From Vibrio taketomensis (lineage in GTDB: Bacteria; Pseudomonadota; Gammaproteobacteria; Enterobacterales; Vibrionaceae), in the NCBI RefSeq assembly GCF_009938165.1, contig NZ_AP019650.1, forward strand, positions 620,001 through 684,000: a stretch of DNA of 64,000 nt, given 5' to 3'. The notes beneath the pieces were generated by a model. The model ran no database searches. It was not told the DNA's origin and saw nothing but the letters and a program-made list of their open reading frames with translations. Each line of letters opens with the position of its first letter. The first letter of the stretch is position 1. A program made the position numbers and the translations under genes. This document shows positions 55,342 to 64,000 of this stretch, piece after piece.

Positions 55342-56022
55342 ATGCAGGTAACGATAGACATCTCCCCGGTCTCGGAATGCGCCATTTTAGTGCGTATCGG
55401 TCACTCCAATCATGATACTCCACGGCTTGTAGAGCACTTAAGTGAGCAACTCTATAAACATCTCGATCACTGCATAATGAACATCACACCCAGCATAGAT
55501 TCACTATTAATTGACTATCTTCCTCATCGCATTTCCCTTTCTCGATTGACCGAGCGTATTGAGCAAATCGTTGACACAATTAATCTTGAAGATGTTGTCA
55601 GTGAAAACCAAGTGATTATCAGATTGCCGATTTTCTATCACATAGATGTCGGCCCAGACATCAAGCGCTATCAAGATCAAGGCATACAACTTGATGAGTT
55701 GATTACAGCTCACACCAGTCAAATCTATACCGTCGCAGCCATTGGTTTTGCCCCAGGCTTTGCATTTTTACAACACGTTGACGAGAAAATTAGGTTGCCA
55801 CGTCACGCCACACCAAGGCTCTCCGTACCCAAAGGCAGCGTTGGCATTGCAGAAAATCGCTCCGCTATCTACCCCAGTTGTTCACCGGGTGGTTGGAACA
55901 TTATTGGCAACTGTCCTCTTGAGCTATATAACCCTGATCATCAGCCAATGATTCCTTTCAAAATTGGCAGCCAAGTACAGTTTTTGCCATTGATGAAGAT
56001 GAGTTTTACGACTAGGCGGTAA
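55342..56022 (+). CDS. pxpB: 5-oxoprolinase subunit B
   Basis: 226 residues, formerly KipI/YbgJ (allophanate hydrolase subunit 1 family). Visible are LPIFYHIDVGPDIKRYQDQ, AAIGFAPGFAFLQHVDEKIR and the C-terminal PKGSVGIAENRSAIYPSCSP then GGWNIIGNCPLELYNPD. The GFAPGFAFL loop is the family hallmark. GAGGT precedes the ATG. It lies in the middle of the pxpABC operon and forms the catalytic heteromer with PxpC. Confidence 0.93.
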   Translation: MQVTIDISPVSECAILVRIGHSNHDTPRLVEHLSEQLYKHLDHCIMNITPSIDSLLIDYLPHRISLSRLTERIEQIVDTINLEDVVSENQVIIRLPIFYHIDVGPDIKRYQDQGIQLDELITAHTSQIYTVAAIGFAPGFAFLQHVDEKIRLPRHATPRLSVPKGSVGIAENRSAIYPSCSPGGWNIIGNCPLELYNPDHQPMIPFKIGSQVQFLPLMKMSFTTRR

Positions 56023-56040
56023 ACGACAAGAGGAATTCTT

Positions 56041-56973
56041 ATGAGTTGTTCGCTTAAAGTAATTAAAGCCGGCCCACTCAGTTTGATCCAAGATTTAGGC
56101 CGCTATGGGTACGCACAAATAGGCTTGTCTCCAGGCGGACCGATGGATGAATATGCTTATAGTTGGGCAAATAAGTTACTCAATAATCCTGTTAATGCAC
56201 CATGTCTCGAAATTACACTGGGCCAAGCCGAATTTAAAGTATCCGAAAAATGCGCTTTTGCTATATGTGGCGGCGACTTAAAAGCGACGTTAGATGGTCA
56301 ACCTCTCTCAAACTGGTCTTCGTTTATCGCCAACAAAGGACAAACTATTCGTTTTAACTTACCGAAAAATGGACTTCGGAGTTATTTAGCCGTTTTAGGT
56401 GGCTTTTTAATCACGCCACAATTATCCAGCTGCGCTACCGTCACTCGTGATAAATTGGGCGGATTAGATCAAGGACTCGCACTCACCGATGGTGATGAAC
56501 TCAATTATCACGCTCTGATAGCCAACCAATATATCGAACCAAAGCAGCTTAGCTTCCGTTTCCAACCGGACTATGATTTACCAGTGACTCTGAGAGTAGT
56601 TGAAGGGTATCAGCGCTCTCAATTTTCTAAGTCTGTTATCGAATGGTTCTACAATAACGAGTTCGAGGTCAGTAAGAATATCAATCGAATGGGATACAGG
56701 CTTACTTGCCCACCAATCACTATGCCCAATATTTCAATGCAAAGTGAAGGCATTGGCTTGGGCGCGATTCAACTTCCTCCTGATGGCCAGCCTATTGTGA
56801 TGTTTAACGACAGACAAACTATTGGTGGCTACCCAAAACTTGGTTGTGTTTCTCATATTGATCTACCGCGTTTGGCGCAAGCCAAACCTGGTCAAAAAGT
56901 ACGATTTGTAAAAGGTAATCTACAAGAATTACAATCTGATTGGGTTGCGTGGGCAAATTACTTTGGTTATTAG
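56041..56973 (+). CDS. pxpC: 5-oxoprolinase subunit C
   Basis: 310 residues (KipA/YbgK family). Hallmarks are LIQDLGRYGYAQIGLSPGGP with MDEYAYSWANKLLNNP, then MGYRLTCPPITMPN, GIGLGAIQLPPDGQPIVMFN and DRQTIGGYPKLGCV. AGAGGAATTCTT precedes the ATG, 18 bases after pxpB. It is the last gene of the operon, before a strong terminator shared with the convergent FAD oxidoreductase. Confidence 0.93.
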   Translation: MSCSLKVIKAGPLSLIQDLGRYGYAQIGLSPGGPMDEYAYSWANKLLNNPVNAPCLEITLGQAEFKVSEKCAFAICGGDLKATLDGQPLSNWSSFIANKGQTIRFNLPKNGLRSYLAVLGGFLITPQLSSCATVTRDKLGGLDQGLALTDGDELNYHALIANQYIEPKQLSFRFQPDYDLPVTLRVVEGYQRSQFSKSVIEWFYNNEFEVSKNINRMGYRLTCPPITMPNISMQSEGIGLGAIQLPPDGQPIVMFNDRQTIGGYPKLGCVSHIDLPRLAQAKPGQKVRFVKGNLQELQSDWVAWANYFGY

Positions 56974-57010
56974 TGCACCCATTCACTTAAGAATAACGAG
57001 TTGTATATCG

Positions 57011-57037
57011 AATAAAGCCAGCTTAGCTGGCTTTATT
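57011..57037. terminator. Bidirectional terminator between pxpC and the FAD oxidoreductase
   Basis: Perfect 12-bp stem AATAAAGCCAGC/GCTGGCTTTATT with loop TTA. It lies 38 bases past pxpC and directly abuts the reconstructed stop of the FAD gene at 57038, supporting that reconstruction. Confidence 0.92.
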
Positions 57038-58476
57038 TTAGTATCCATAAATTTCCGCTAACTCAGTTGGATAGCCTCTCGATACGGCTAACTGTTTCGC
57101 TTTTTCTTCCACCACACTTGTTTCTAAACGACAGGCATTTGGTGTACTTTTTCGATAGACAAGCTACTGATGTCGGTACTGAGATGCCAAGCGTGGGCGA
57201 TTTTGCGCACAGCCTCTAATGCTGACGAACCTTTCACCACTTCAATTCGCGCATAATTCTTACCAGCAAAAGAAACGTCAGCAGCTCTTAAGGTTTCATC
57301 GTTCCCAGGGATTTGCTGTGCTCCATACAATGGCAAACCAAACTCTTGTGCAGAGTTATAGCTTGGGACAAAACGGCTCATATGCTCAATGGCACGGTTG
57401 CTGCGTTCGATACGTTTTTCTACTGGCCAACCTGACGTAATCAACTCTCTTAATGGAAGCGGTAACTGAGGTTGTGACGACGTTGCGTTACTACTGACCA
57501 AACCTTCATCAAACAGAGTTATGTCTTGAGTCATACCATGAAGTTGGAACACGGAGTTACCATAAGGCGTTAATTGAGCCATGCCGTCTGATGTACCACG
57601 TGGCCCATGGAAAATAACTTCCGGCCATAGCGATTGGTTTTGTTCCCACTTAGTTACGTAAGCGGCTTTGAACTCAACCATTCTTTGTCGAGGTGCCTTA
57701 GCCAAATCGTCAATCTTACCCGTTTCAAAACCACACGCATTGATAACGTAATCGTAATCTCGTGGTGCTAGGCTTGAGCTCTCCTCAAAAGTCAGTTGCC
57801 ATTTTGAACCGTTCCACGTCATATTAGTCACGCAAGTGTTTAATAATATAGAACAATGTGGTGACTGTTCTAACACCAGCATTGCAGACGCAGCGATGCG
57901 AAAAACACTCCAACCATATTCATTCACCGCAACAACGGGATATTTCAGCGTATCTAAGTCCGCATGTTGAGCAAACGGGATCATCCATTCATCGTAGTTT
58001 TTCGGCGCCTGAGGTTGAATTTGGTTTCGCAGCGCGAACAAGTCGTCTCTTTGGTACAATTTAAAGTATTCAGGGGGTTCACCCAGTACCTTGTTCTGCT
58101 CGTCTTGCTCAACCAAGGTCTGATATACCGAACGAATCTGCTCTAGACGAGGGATCAAATCCTTTGGATCGCCACCATCGCTTTCTGGTACGACAATCAC
58201 TGTTGGTCGACGGTTAAGCGTGTGCGGATACAACCTCACAGACTCGATTGATTGAGTTAATAACTCAATACACTGTTTAACTGATATTTCTCGATAGAGA
58301 TTACCACCAGCGTGCAAATGACAAATTGGGGGGCCGCTAACAAGTGATGGTTTCTTCTCAATAAGATCGACATCAACACCTATCTCGGACAAATGCAGTG
58401 CAGCGGTTGCACCGGCAATGCCACCACCAATTACTGCGATTTTACAACTTGATTTTTGATCCACTTCGTTCGTCAT
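57038..58476 (-). pseudogene. FAD-dependent oxidoreductase (DAO type), frame-shifted near the C-terminus
   Basis: About 479 residues. The N-terminal dinucleotide fold reads KIAVIGGGIAGATAALHLSE then VDVDLIEKKPSLVSGPP. Two distinctive stretches are GYGNS-type LTPYGNSVFQLHGM and NACGFETGKID. The visible frame ends early with HQMPVV at 57124, but one base restored near 57141 continues NACRLETSVVEEKAKQLAVS, then RGYPTELAEIYGY, to a TAA at 57038-57040 next to the terminator. The substrate is not identifiable. It is convergent with pxpABC. Confidence 0.78.
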
Positions 58477-58672
58477 TACTGTCTATTATTCGTTACAACT
58501 AACCACATTTTAATCCCTTTATCTTGCTAGGAAAATCACATTTTTAAAAGGTAATTTCGACTTGTTTTCATGCTAAAAACGAAAAAGTTTGACGCATTTT
58601 CCGTAGTTTTGCAAAAAGCCGATTTGTGAATAGTCGTAAAGCGGCAAACGTGGTTATTACTGGCTTAGCGAC

Positions 58673-58695
58673 ACCAAGGTGAAATTCACCTTGGT
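58673..58695. repeat. 23-base perfect palindrome (odd-centred) with adjacent DnaA-like boxes
   Basis: ACCAAGGTGAA/TTCACCTTGGT around one central A. Fifteen bases further right is TTATCCACA (58710-58718), then AGTTC, then TGTGGGTAA (58724-58732), an inverted pair of DnaA-box-like sequences. These sit in the 280-base gap between the FAD and permease genes. The palindrome could also terminate permease transcription, but it has no T run. Confidence 0.4.
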
Positions 58696-58756
58696 AGTTA
58701 TCCCAAACTTTATCCACAAGTTCTGTGGGTAACTGATTCACTTATCGTATACGATG

Positions 58757-61192
58757 TTATGTAAGTTCCTTATTTATAGGGATTAACATACGTTTTGTGT
58801 AACTGTACACAACTAAACCAAGTGTGCAAAAAGTTGCGATTGGGATTAAGATCCAAAGCGATAAATGAAGATTACTTTCTAGTTCAAAGCCGTAATGCAT
58901 GATCAATGCAACAACAACTTCGGCACCGATCATTGCGATTATTCCGGCAACGAAAGCCATTACCCCAAACTCCGCCCAAATGGTATTCAACACTCGCTTT
59001 TTACTCGCCCCTAAAGTGCGATAGAGTTGAATTTCACTTTGGCGCTGCGACAAACTCAACCTCAAAGTGTGAAAATCAAAACTATACCCGCGATAACGCC
59101 AAGCGCTGCCAACAGAGTTAACGCCCAAACAATTTGCTTCACTAGTTGTTGGATTTTGGCTCCATATCACGAAGGTCCATCAAACTTACCGTAGGGTGTT
59201 GACGTGAGAGCTGTTGCAACAACTCATCATGCTGGTGTTCGACTCTAAAACTCACAAGATAGGTCGCTGGAATCTGCGACAACACATCAGGAGAAAATAT
59301 AAAGTAGAAATTGGGCTTCATGTCTCTCCATTCGACAAACCTGATGGAGTCGACCTCAGCACTGACAGTTTGACCGTTTATAACAAATTCCAGTTGATCC
59401 CCAATCTTCAGGCCGAGATCTTCAGCGACTTCCTTTCTACGGAAACAGAACCATTACCCTGCCAATGCCCAGTAACCAATGAATTGTATGTTGGGATCGC
59501 TTCAGCAAAAGTGAAGTTAATTTCTCTTCGTAGTGCATCATTGCCATTGCCACCGTTGGCATACTCACTGGCCTGTTGTTGATTAATTTTGGCAAGACGG
59601 CCACGTATTATTGGATACGCGTCTGAGCGCTCAATCTCTTGCCCGTCGAGTAAATCTAAATAACTCTGTTTTTCATATGGTGCAATGTTTAAAGCAAAAG
59701 CGTTGGGCGCATCTGGGGGGAGCGTACGCTGCCAATCTGAAAGTAAATCCGTTCTCACCATCCACATTATCGCAAGTAACATCAACGATAATGACAACGC
59801 GCCAAATTGCACCCCGGTTGACAGTAGTGAACGATTAATCCGACTTAACGCTAGTTTGAAAGCGACTTTCAAAGGCAATTTCCCTAACGCTTTCGTCACC
59901 ACAATGCTCAATATACCCAGTATCAAAAATAGCGTGACCATTCCTGCGAGTACGATCCAAACTAACACGTTATCTTTATAGACCCACAACATAGGAAAAA
60001 TTGGAACGAATACTAACCACCATGAAGACTTGCTCGATTCTATCGACTGAGGTTGCATCACATTGGCCGCACTAATATTAAGCACATGTGAAAATGGGAT
60101 TCCTAGTGCAGGGATTGCAATGAGGACGCTGGTCGTCAGCGCGATGATGAATGGCGCCACTCCATAACTTGGCAAAGGACTTGGAAGTAAATCGACGAGT
60201 GGTATTCGCAACAAAAATTCAAGTCCGATGCCAAATAGAAAACCAAACAGAGTCGCAATGACCAGTAAAATGCTGATTTGAATTGTTAACCAGCGAACTA
60301 ACCAAACCTTGGTCGCACCCAAGCTCTTCAGCATCGCGATACTTTTTCGACGTGTCGTTACGTAATGCTGACACGTGAGGACTAGGGTTGTGGCGGCCAT
60401 AATCACGACAATCGCGACGGTTAACGAGAGATATTGCTGAGAACGTTGGAACACCTCATTAGTGCGGCTTGCACTGTTTTCGTCACGCCAACGATCACTG
60501 GGTGTTAAATCAATGCCTTCTTTTATCGATCTTAAATCAGCATCAGAGCCATTAATAAACAGGTTGTATCGCACACGGCTTCCTAGTTGCACCGCTCCCG
60601 TTTTTTCAAGATCGGATGAATGGATATAAACCGAAGGCATTTGTTGAAATGGATTAAAACTCAATCCGGGTTCTTCCACCACTTTGCCGGATATCGTGAA
60701 TTCAGCATCACCAACGGCGAGTTGGTCTCCAACGTTTACCTCTAATAAACTAAACAAGCGCTCATCTAACCACAGTTCTGACGGCGATACTTGTGTGTAA
60801 TCCTCAGCCCCTGTGCTAATTCGCAACTCCCCTTGCAGTGGATATCGACTGTCTACGGCTTTCACCGTGATGAGTTTCATCGCGGAATCACTAAACGCCA
60901 TGGTAGAAAAACGTACCAATTTCGAGTACTCGACGTCAGCATTCGCTATAAGTGAATCAAGTTCGGTCGGTATCGGGTTCGAAGAGCTAAAGACTGTGTC
61001 CGCGGTTAACGATTGTTTGCCCTGCTTTACGATGACCTGTTCAATTCGAGTCGTTAAAGCACTAAGCGCAAAAATGGATGCAATAATCAAAGTTAATGCA
61101 ATTGAAACAGGCCAAAGTTGCCCATGTCGAATCTCGCTCAGACTCCAATTGAAAAGATACCGGTTTAAGTGTTTTGCGCTCAAAGTTTCCAT
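58757..61192 (-). pseudogene. ybbP: FtsX-like ABC permease (YbbP family), broken by three one-base deletions
   Basis: About 812 residues when rejoined. The membrane core (residues 25-45; LTVAIVVIMAATTLVLTCQH; GEVGAS-like KSLGATKVWLVRWL) is followed by the second half (AALGVIAGIVLIFTL; RTLGASKKRVLNTIWAEFGV). Frame losses lie near 59432 (GGG read GG), 59162 (GGG read GG) and 59065 (TTTT read TTT, minus strand). Each is followed at once by conserved sequence in another frame. The start is ATG 61192, 5 bases after the ybbA stop. Partner of ybbA; these exporters are suggested to handle envelope lipids or toxins. Confidence 0.85.
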
Positions 61193-61194
61193 GG

Positions 61195-61866
61195 CTAACA
61201 CTCCAGTTTTCCGGCTTGCATCGTTATGACTCGGTCACATTTAGAAGCGAGTGACATATCATGGGTAACGAGCACTAATGTCGTACCATGGTCTCGATTT
61301 AGTTCGAACAGGAGATCGATAATTTTGCTCGCAGTCTTCTGGTCGAGGTTGCCAGTCGGCTCGTCAGCAAACAATATTTTGGGTTCAATCATAAACGCGC
61401 GAGCTAAAGCAACGCGTTGTTGTTCCCCGCCGGATAGCTGAGTGGGCGTATGGTGAATACGTTCTCCAAGTCCAACAGATTCAAGTAATTGCTGCGCGCG
61501 TTGTTTATTTTCTGGCTGACCTTTCAGCAAACATGGCAAGGTCACGTTATCAATAGATGACAAGCTTGGTATCAGCAAAAAGCTTTGAAAAACAAAACCG
61601 ATTGATTGACTGCGAATGGCTGAACGTTGTTCATCACTAAGAGAAGAAATAGTTTGGCCTAGTAATTCGACATCACCACTGGTTGGAATATCGAGGCCTG
61701 CAAGTAATGTCATCAATGTAGACTTACCCGCGCCAGATGTACCAACAATCGCAACGGTTTCACCCTCAGAAATGTCTAAGTTAATGTCAGTGAGGATTGT
61801 TAAATTTTCTTGTTTGGTAGAAACTGTCTTTACTAAAGACGTTGCTTTTATCACGGATGTATTCAT
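61195..61866 (-). CDS. ybbA: ABC transporter ATP-binding protein (YbbA family)
   Basis: 223 residues: Walker A AIVGTSGAGKSTLMTLLAGL, Q-loop FVFQSFLLIPSL, signature QLSGGEQQRVALARA, Walker B ILFADEPTGNLD and H-loop LVTHDMSLAS. It is in the LolD/MacB-like family that drives FtsX-type permeases. I start at ATG 61866 (MNTSVIKATSL). Its start codon overlaps that of divergent tesA within CATG. It is coupled to the permease downstream. Confidence 0.92.
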   Translation of the reverse strand: MNTSVIKATSLVKTVSTKQENLTILTDINLDISEGETVAIVGTSGAGKSTLMTLLAGLDIPTSGDVELLGQTISSLSDEQRSAIRSQSIGFVFQSFLLIPSLSSIDNVTLPCLLKGQPENKQRAQQLLESVGLGERIHHTPTQLSGGEQQRVALARAFMIEPKILFADEPTGNLDQKTASKIIDLLFELNRDHGTTLVLVTHDMSLASKCDRVITMQAGKLEC

Positions 61867-62467
61867 GTTTCGACTTCTTTCCCTACTGCTCACATTGATA
61901 GTGATTAACCCTGTCAGCGCGGCGACGCTGCTTGTCCTTGGTGATAGCCTTAGTGCAGGCTATCAAATGCCAATCGAAAAAGCTTGGCCTAGTTTATTAC
62001 CAAATGTTATGGCAGAAAAAGGCAAACCGATATCTGTCGTCAATGGGAGTATTTCAGGCGATACGACAGGAAATGGCCTCGACCGTCTACCTCAATTACT
62101 GGAACAACACACTCCCGACTACGTGTTAATTGAACTCGGAGCAAATGATGGTTTGCGAGGGTTTCCACCACACATTATCGAATCAAATTTGACTGCGATT
62201 ATTCAACAAGTAAAAGCATCTGACGCCCAACCTATCTTGATGCAAATCCACGTGCTACCGAATTATGGTAAACGTTACACTCAAATGTTCTCTGCTCTCT
62301 ACGAAAAAGTATCAACTGAGCAATATATTCCGCTGCTGCCCTTTTTCCTCGAACCTATATTGAGGGATTATCCTCAATGGATGATGGAAGATGGGCTACA
62401 TCCTAAGCCAACCGCACAGCCTTGGATCGCAGATTTTGTTTCTAAGCAGTTAATAAACCACCTCTAA
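61865..62467 (+). CDS. tesA: Periplasmic thioesterase I/protease I/lysophospholipase
   Basis: 200 residues. The signal peptide is MFRLLSLLLTLIVINPVSAA. SGNH blocks: LLVLGDSLSAGYQM (Ser nucleophile), NGSISGDTTGNGLDRLP (Gly), IELGANDGLRGF (Asn) and DGLHPKP (Asp, His). It hydrolyses acyl esters and thioesters in the periplasm. The start at 61865 overlaps the ybbA start on the other strand, so the whole promoter and ribosome-binding site lie in ybbA coding sequence. The ybbA/tesA divergent pairing also occurs in E. coli. Confidence 0.94.
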   Translation: MFRLLSLLLTLIVINPVSAATLLVLGDSLSAGYQMPIEKAWPSLLPNVMAEKGKPISVVNGSISGDTTGNGLDRLPQLLEQHTPDYVLIELGANDGLRGFPPHIIESNLTAIIQQVKASDAQPILMQIHVLPNYGKRYTQMFSALYEKVSTEQYIPLLPFFLEPILRDYPQWMMEDGLHPKPTAQPWIADFVSKQLINHL

Positions 62468-62540
62468 TTGCTACAGCTCAATAAAATTTACCGAACTTTA
62501 CTATAACGTACGATGTTGAACGGTTGGTTTGGAGAACACA

Positions 62541-63752
62541 ATGATAATTAAACCTGAAATCTCTGGCGTTGTCGCACGGACAGCGCACCCATTGGGTTGC
62601 GAACAAGCAATCCTTCAGCAGATTGAATACGTTAAAAATGCCCGGCCGATCAATAAAGGACCTAAACGCGTGCTGATCATTGGCGCCTCTTCCGGCTACG
62701 GTTTGGCGGCGCGAATTGCATTGACATTTGGCGGTGCGGACGCTGATACGATAGGCGTATCTTTTGAAAAAGGTCCAAGTGACAAAGGTATTGGCAGCGC
62801 TGGCTTTTATAACAACCTGTATTTTAAGAAGCATGCTGAGCAAGCAGGTCGAATCGCAATCAATATTCAAGCTGATGCGTTCTCCCCTGCAGCTAAAGAA
62901 GAAGTAATTGAAGCGGTCGAAACCTATTTTGAAGGTGAAGTCGACCTTATCATCTATAGCGTTGCCAGTGGATTTCGTCCCGATTATGCAACGGGTGAAC
63001 GCTGGTATTCTGCAATCAAACCCATTGGTGAAACGGTTGAGGGGGCATATATATCCCTAGAAGATGATCAATGGCTACAAAGTATTATTGAGCCAGCATC
63101 AGAAGCCGAGGTCGCAGCAACGCTCAAGGTTATGGGCGGGGAAGATTGGGAAGCATGGGTTGATGCGTTGATCAATTCAGAATCGATAGCAGAGAATTGC
63201 CAGACGGTTGCGTTCTCGTATATTGGTCCAGAGTTAACACACGCACTTTATCTTGACGGTACATTAGGCAGAGCCAAGGTCGATCTTCATCAAACGAGCC
63301 ATTCCTTGAATCTGAAAATGGCCAATTTTAACGGTGGCGCATACGCCGCGGTATGTAAGGCGTTGGTAACAAAAGCAAGTGTGTTTATTCCGGGCATTAC
63401 TCCTTACATCATGGCACTTTACCAAGTCATGAAGCAGCAAGGTACGCACGAAAACTGTATTGAGCAAATGCAAAGATTGTTCACTACCAAGCTATACGAT
63501 GTCGCTAAAGTGCCTGTAGACGGTGAACGCTTGGTACGAATGGACGATTTAGAGCTGAACCAAGACACTCAGGCAAAAGTCTCGCAGCTGGTTAATGCTA
63601 TGAACGCGACGAACTTTACAGAGCTAGGTGATTACCGAGGGCTAAAACAGGAATTTTTACAACTGAACGGCTTTGGTTTCGACTCGATAGACTATGAGGC
63701 CGACGTAAATATTGAACAACTAATCAGAGAGTTAGAGCAACTTGATGATTAA
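62541..63752 (+). CDS. fabV: Enoyl-ACP/enoyl-CoA reductase FabV, divergent form
   Basis: 403 residues, the usual FabV length. The N-terminus is MIIKPEISGVVARTAHPLGC, the nucleotide-binding loop LIIGASSGYGLAARIA, then VMGGEDWEAWVDAL. The catalytic Tyr-x8-Lys is in LYLDGTLGRAK. It reduces the last double bond in fatty-acid elongation and confers triclosan resistance in relatives. The segment after IIYSVAS (GFRPDYATGERWYSAIKPIG) departs from the usual YSLASPVR sequence, suggesting a paralogue. ATG 62541 follows GGAG by six bases. Downstream 63753-64000 holds only AT-rich sequence and a TGTGGATAA box at 63891. Confidence 0.9.
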   Translation: MIIKPEISGVVARTAHPLGCEQAILQQIEYVKNARPINKGPKRVLIIGASSGYGLAARIALTFGGADADTIGVSFEKGPSDKGIGSAGFYNNLYFKKHAEQAGRIAINIQADAFSPAAKEEVIEAVETYFEGEVDLIIYSVASGFRPDYATGERWYSAIKPIGETVEGAYISLEDDQWLQSIIEPASEAEVAATLKVMGGEDWEAWVDALINSESIAENCQTVAFSYIGPELTHALYLDGTLGRAKVDLHQTSHSLNLKMANFNGGAYAAVCKALVTKASVFIPGITPYIMALYQVMKQQGTHENCIEQMQRLFTTKLYDVAKVPVDGERLVRMDDLELNQDTQAKVSQLVNAMNATNFTELGDYRGLKQEFLQLNGFGFDSIDYEADVNIEQLIRELEQLDD

Positions 63753-64000
63753 TTTGCGTATTTCTGTTCAATAACTATTCGTATTGCGTTGTTGGTAACA
63801 ATCTCGGTTTCAGCAACGCACTACTCAAACTAAAAATGTTGTCTCTATCTTCAAATTTAACAATTCGCCCAACGCATTCCTTTTAAGTCTTGTGGATAAA
63901 CTATCTCACAATTAAGAACTGCCATCAGTTCTATCATCAGCTAGCTCTATTCATCAAACTAGTTTGTTAAAGTTACGCCATATAAACAAACCATACCCTC

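Noticed and set aside
60813..61229. 138-codon open frame on the plus strand
   Set aside because: Lies opposite the permease gene; composition is that of a reverse-strand shadow.
62478..62870. 130-codon open frame on the minus strand
   Set aside because: Antisense to fabV, which is fully supported by motifs.

Overview
The window looks like part of a Vibrio genome, most likely the second chromosome. The evidence is gene content and order. The complete vxrABCDE cell-wall/T6SS regulatory operon lies next to pntAB, followed by yciH, an orphan integrase and ddl. There are many chemotaxis and cyclic-di-GMP genes, a divergent FabV, and several small families I associate with Vibrio (DUF3069, DUF3319, DUF3389, DUF2861). 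Assignment to chromosome 2 is inferred from memory of the V. cholerae layout. I found no rRNA, tRNA, CRISPR array, IS element or prophage.

Layout. 1-5.1 kb: tail of a VOC protein, glgC, a dCache chemoreceptor, a small outer-membrane protein and a YgiW-type OB-fold protein. 5.2-9.3 kb: cobQ-modABC (cobyric acid synthase plus molybdate importer). 9.3-13.1 kb: a DUF3069 protein, two diguanylate cyclases, a ComFB-like protein and a HlyU-family protein. 13.3-20.9 kb: pntAB, then vxrABCDE. 21.3-27.2 kb: an orphan PLD-type gene, an EamA exporter, DUF3319-yciH, the integrase, ddl and a SPOR lipoprotein. 27.3-36.3 kb: patZ, a YhaJ-like LysR regulator, SgrR, a thioesterase, and M48 and M50 proteases. 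36.5-42.6 kb: phnA, a PAS chemoreceptor, terC behind a manganese-type riboswitch, two very small proteins and a UshA-like nucleotidase. 42.7-48.6 kb: a YbjD-type OLD nuclease, a LysR regulator, a formate/nitrite channel fused to CBS domains, and yceIJ. 48.8-57 kb: an unknown protein, an EAL protein, dcuC, a HAMP-PAS-GGDEF protein and pxpABC. 57-64 kb: a FAD oxidoreductase, ybbP-ybbA with divergent tesA, and fabV.

A dominant feature is the number of frame-breaking indels, mostly single bases in short homopolymers. They hit modC, a hlyU-family gene, pntA, vxrA, a PLD gene, an EamA gene, a DUF3319 gene, a chemoreceptor, ybjD, a FAD oxidoreductase and ybbP (three times). Conserved sequence resumes in another frame each time, so sequencing or assembly error is the simplest explanation, and I annotate these genes over their full reconstructed span.

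The parts that most deserve follow-up are regulatory. vxrE has its ribosome-binding site buried in a terminator hairpin. The formate/nitrite-CBS gene has a strong internal start site exactly between its two modules. terC sits behind a riboswitch whose leader also hides the ribosome-binding site. A c-di-GMP synthase pair is followed by a ComFB-like protein. Two tiny membrane proteins have their own terminators.
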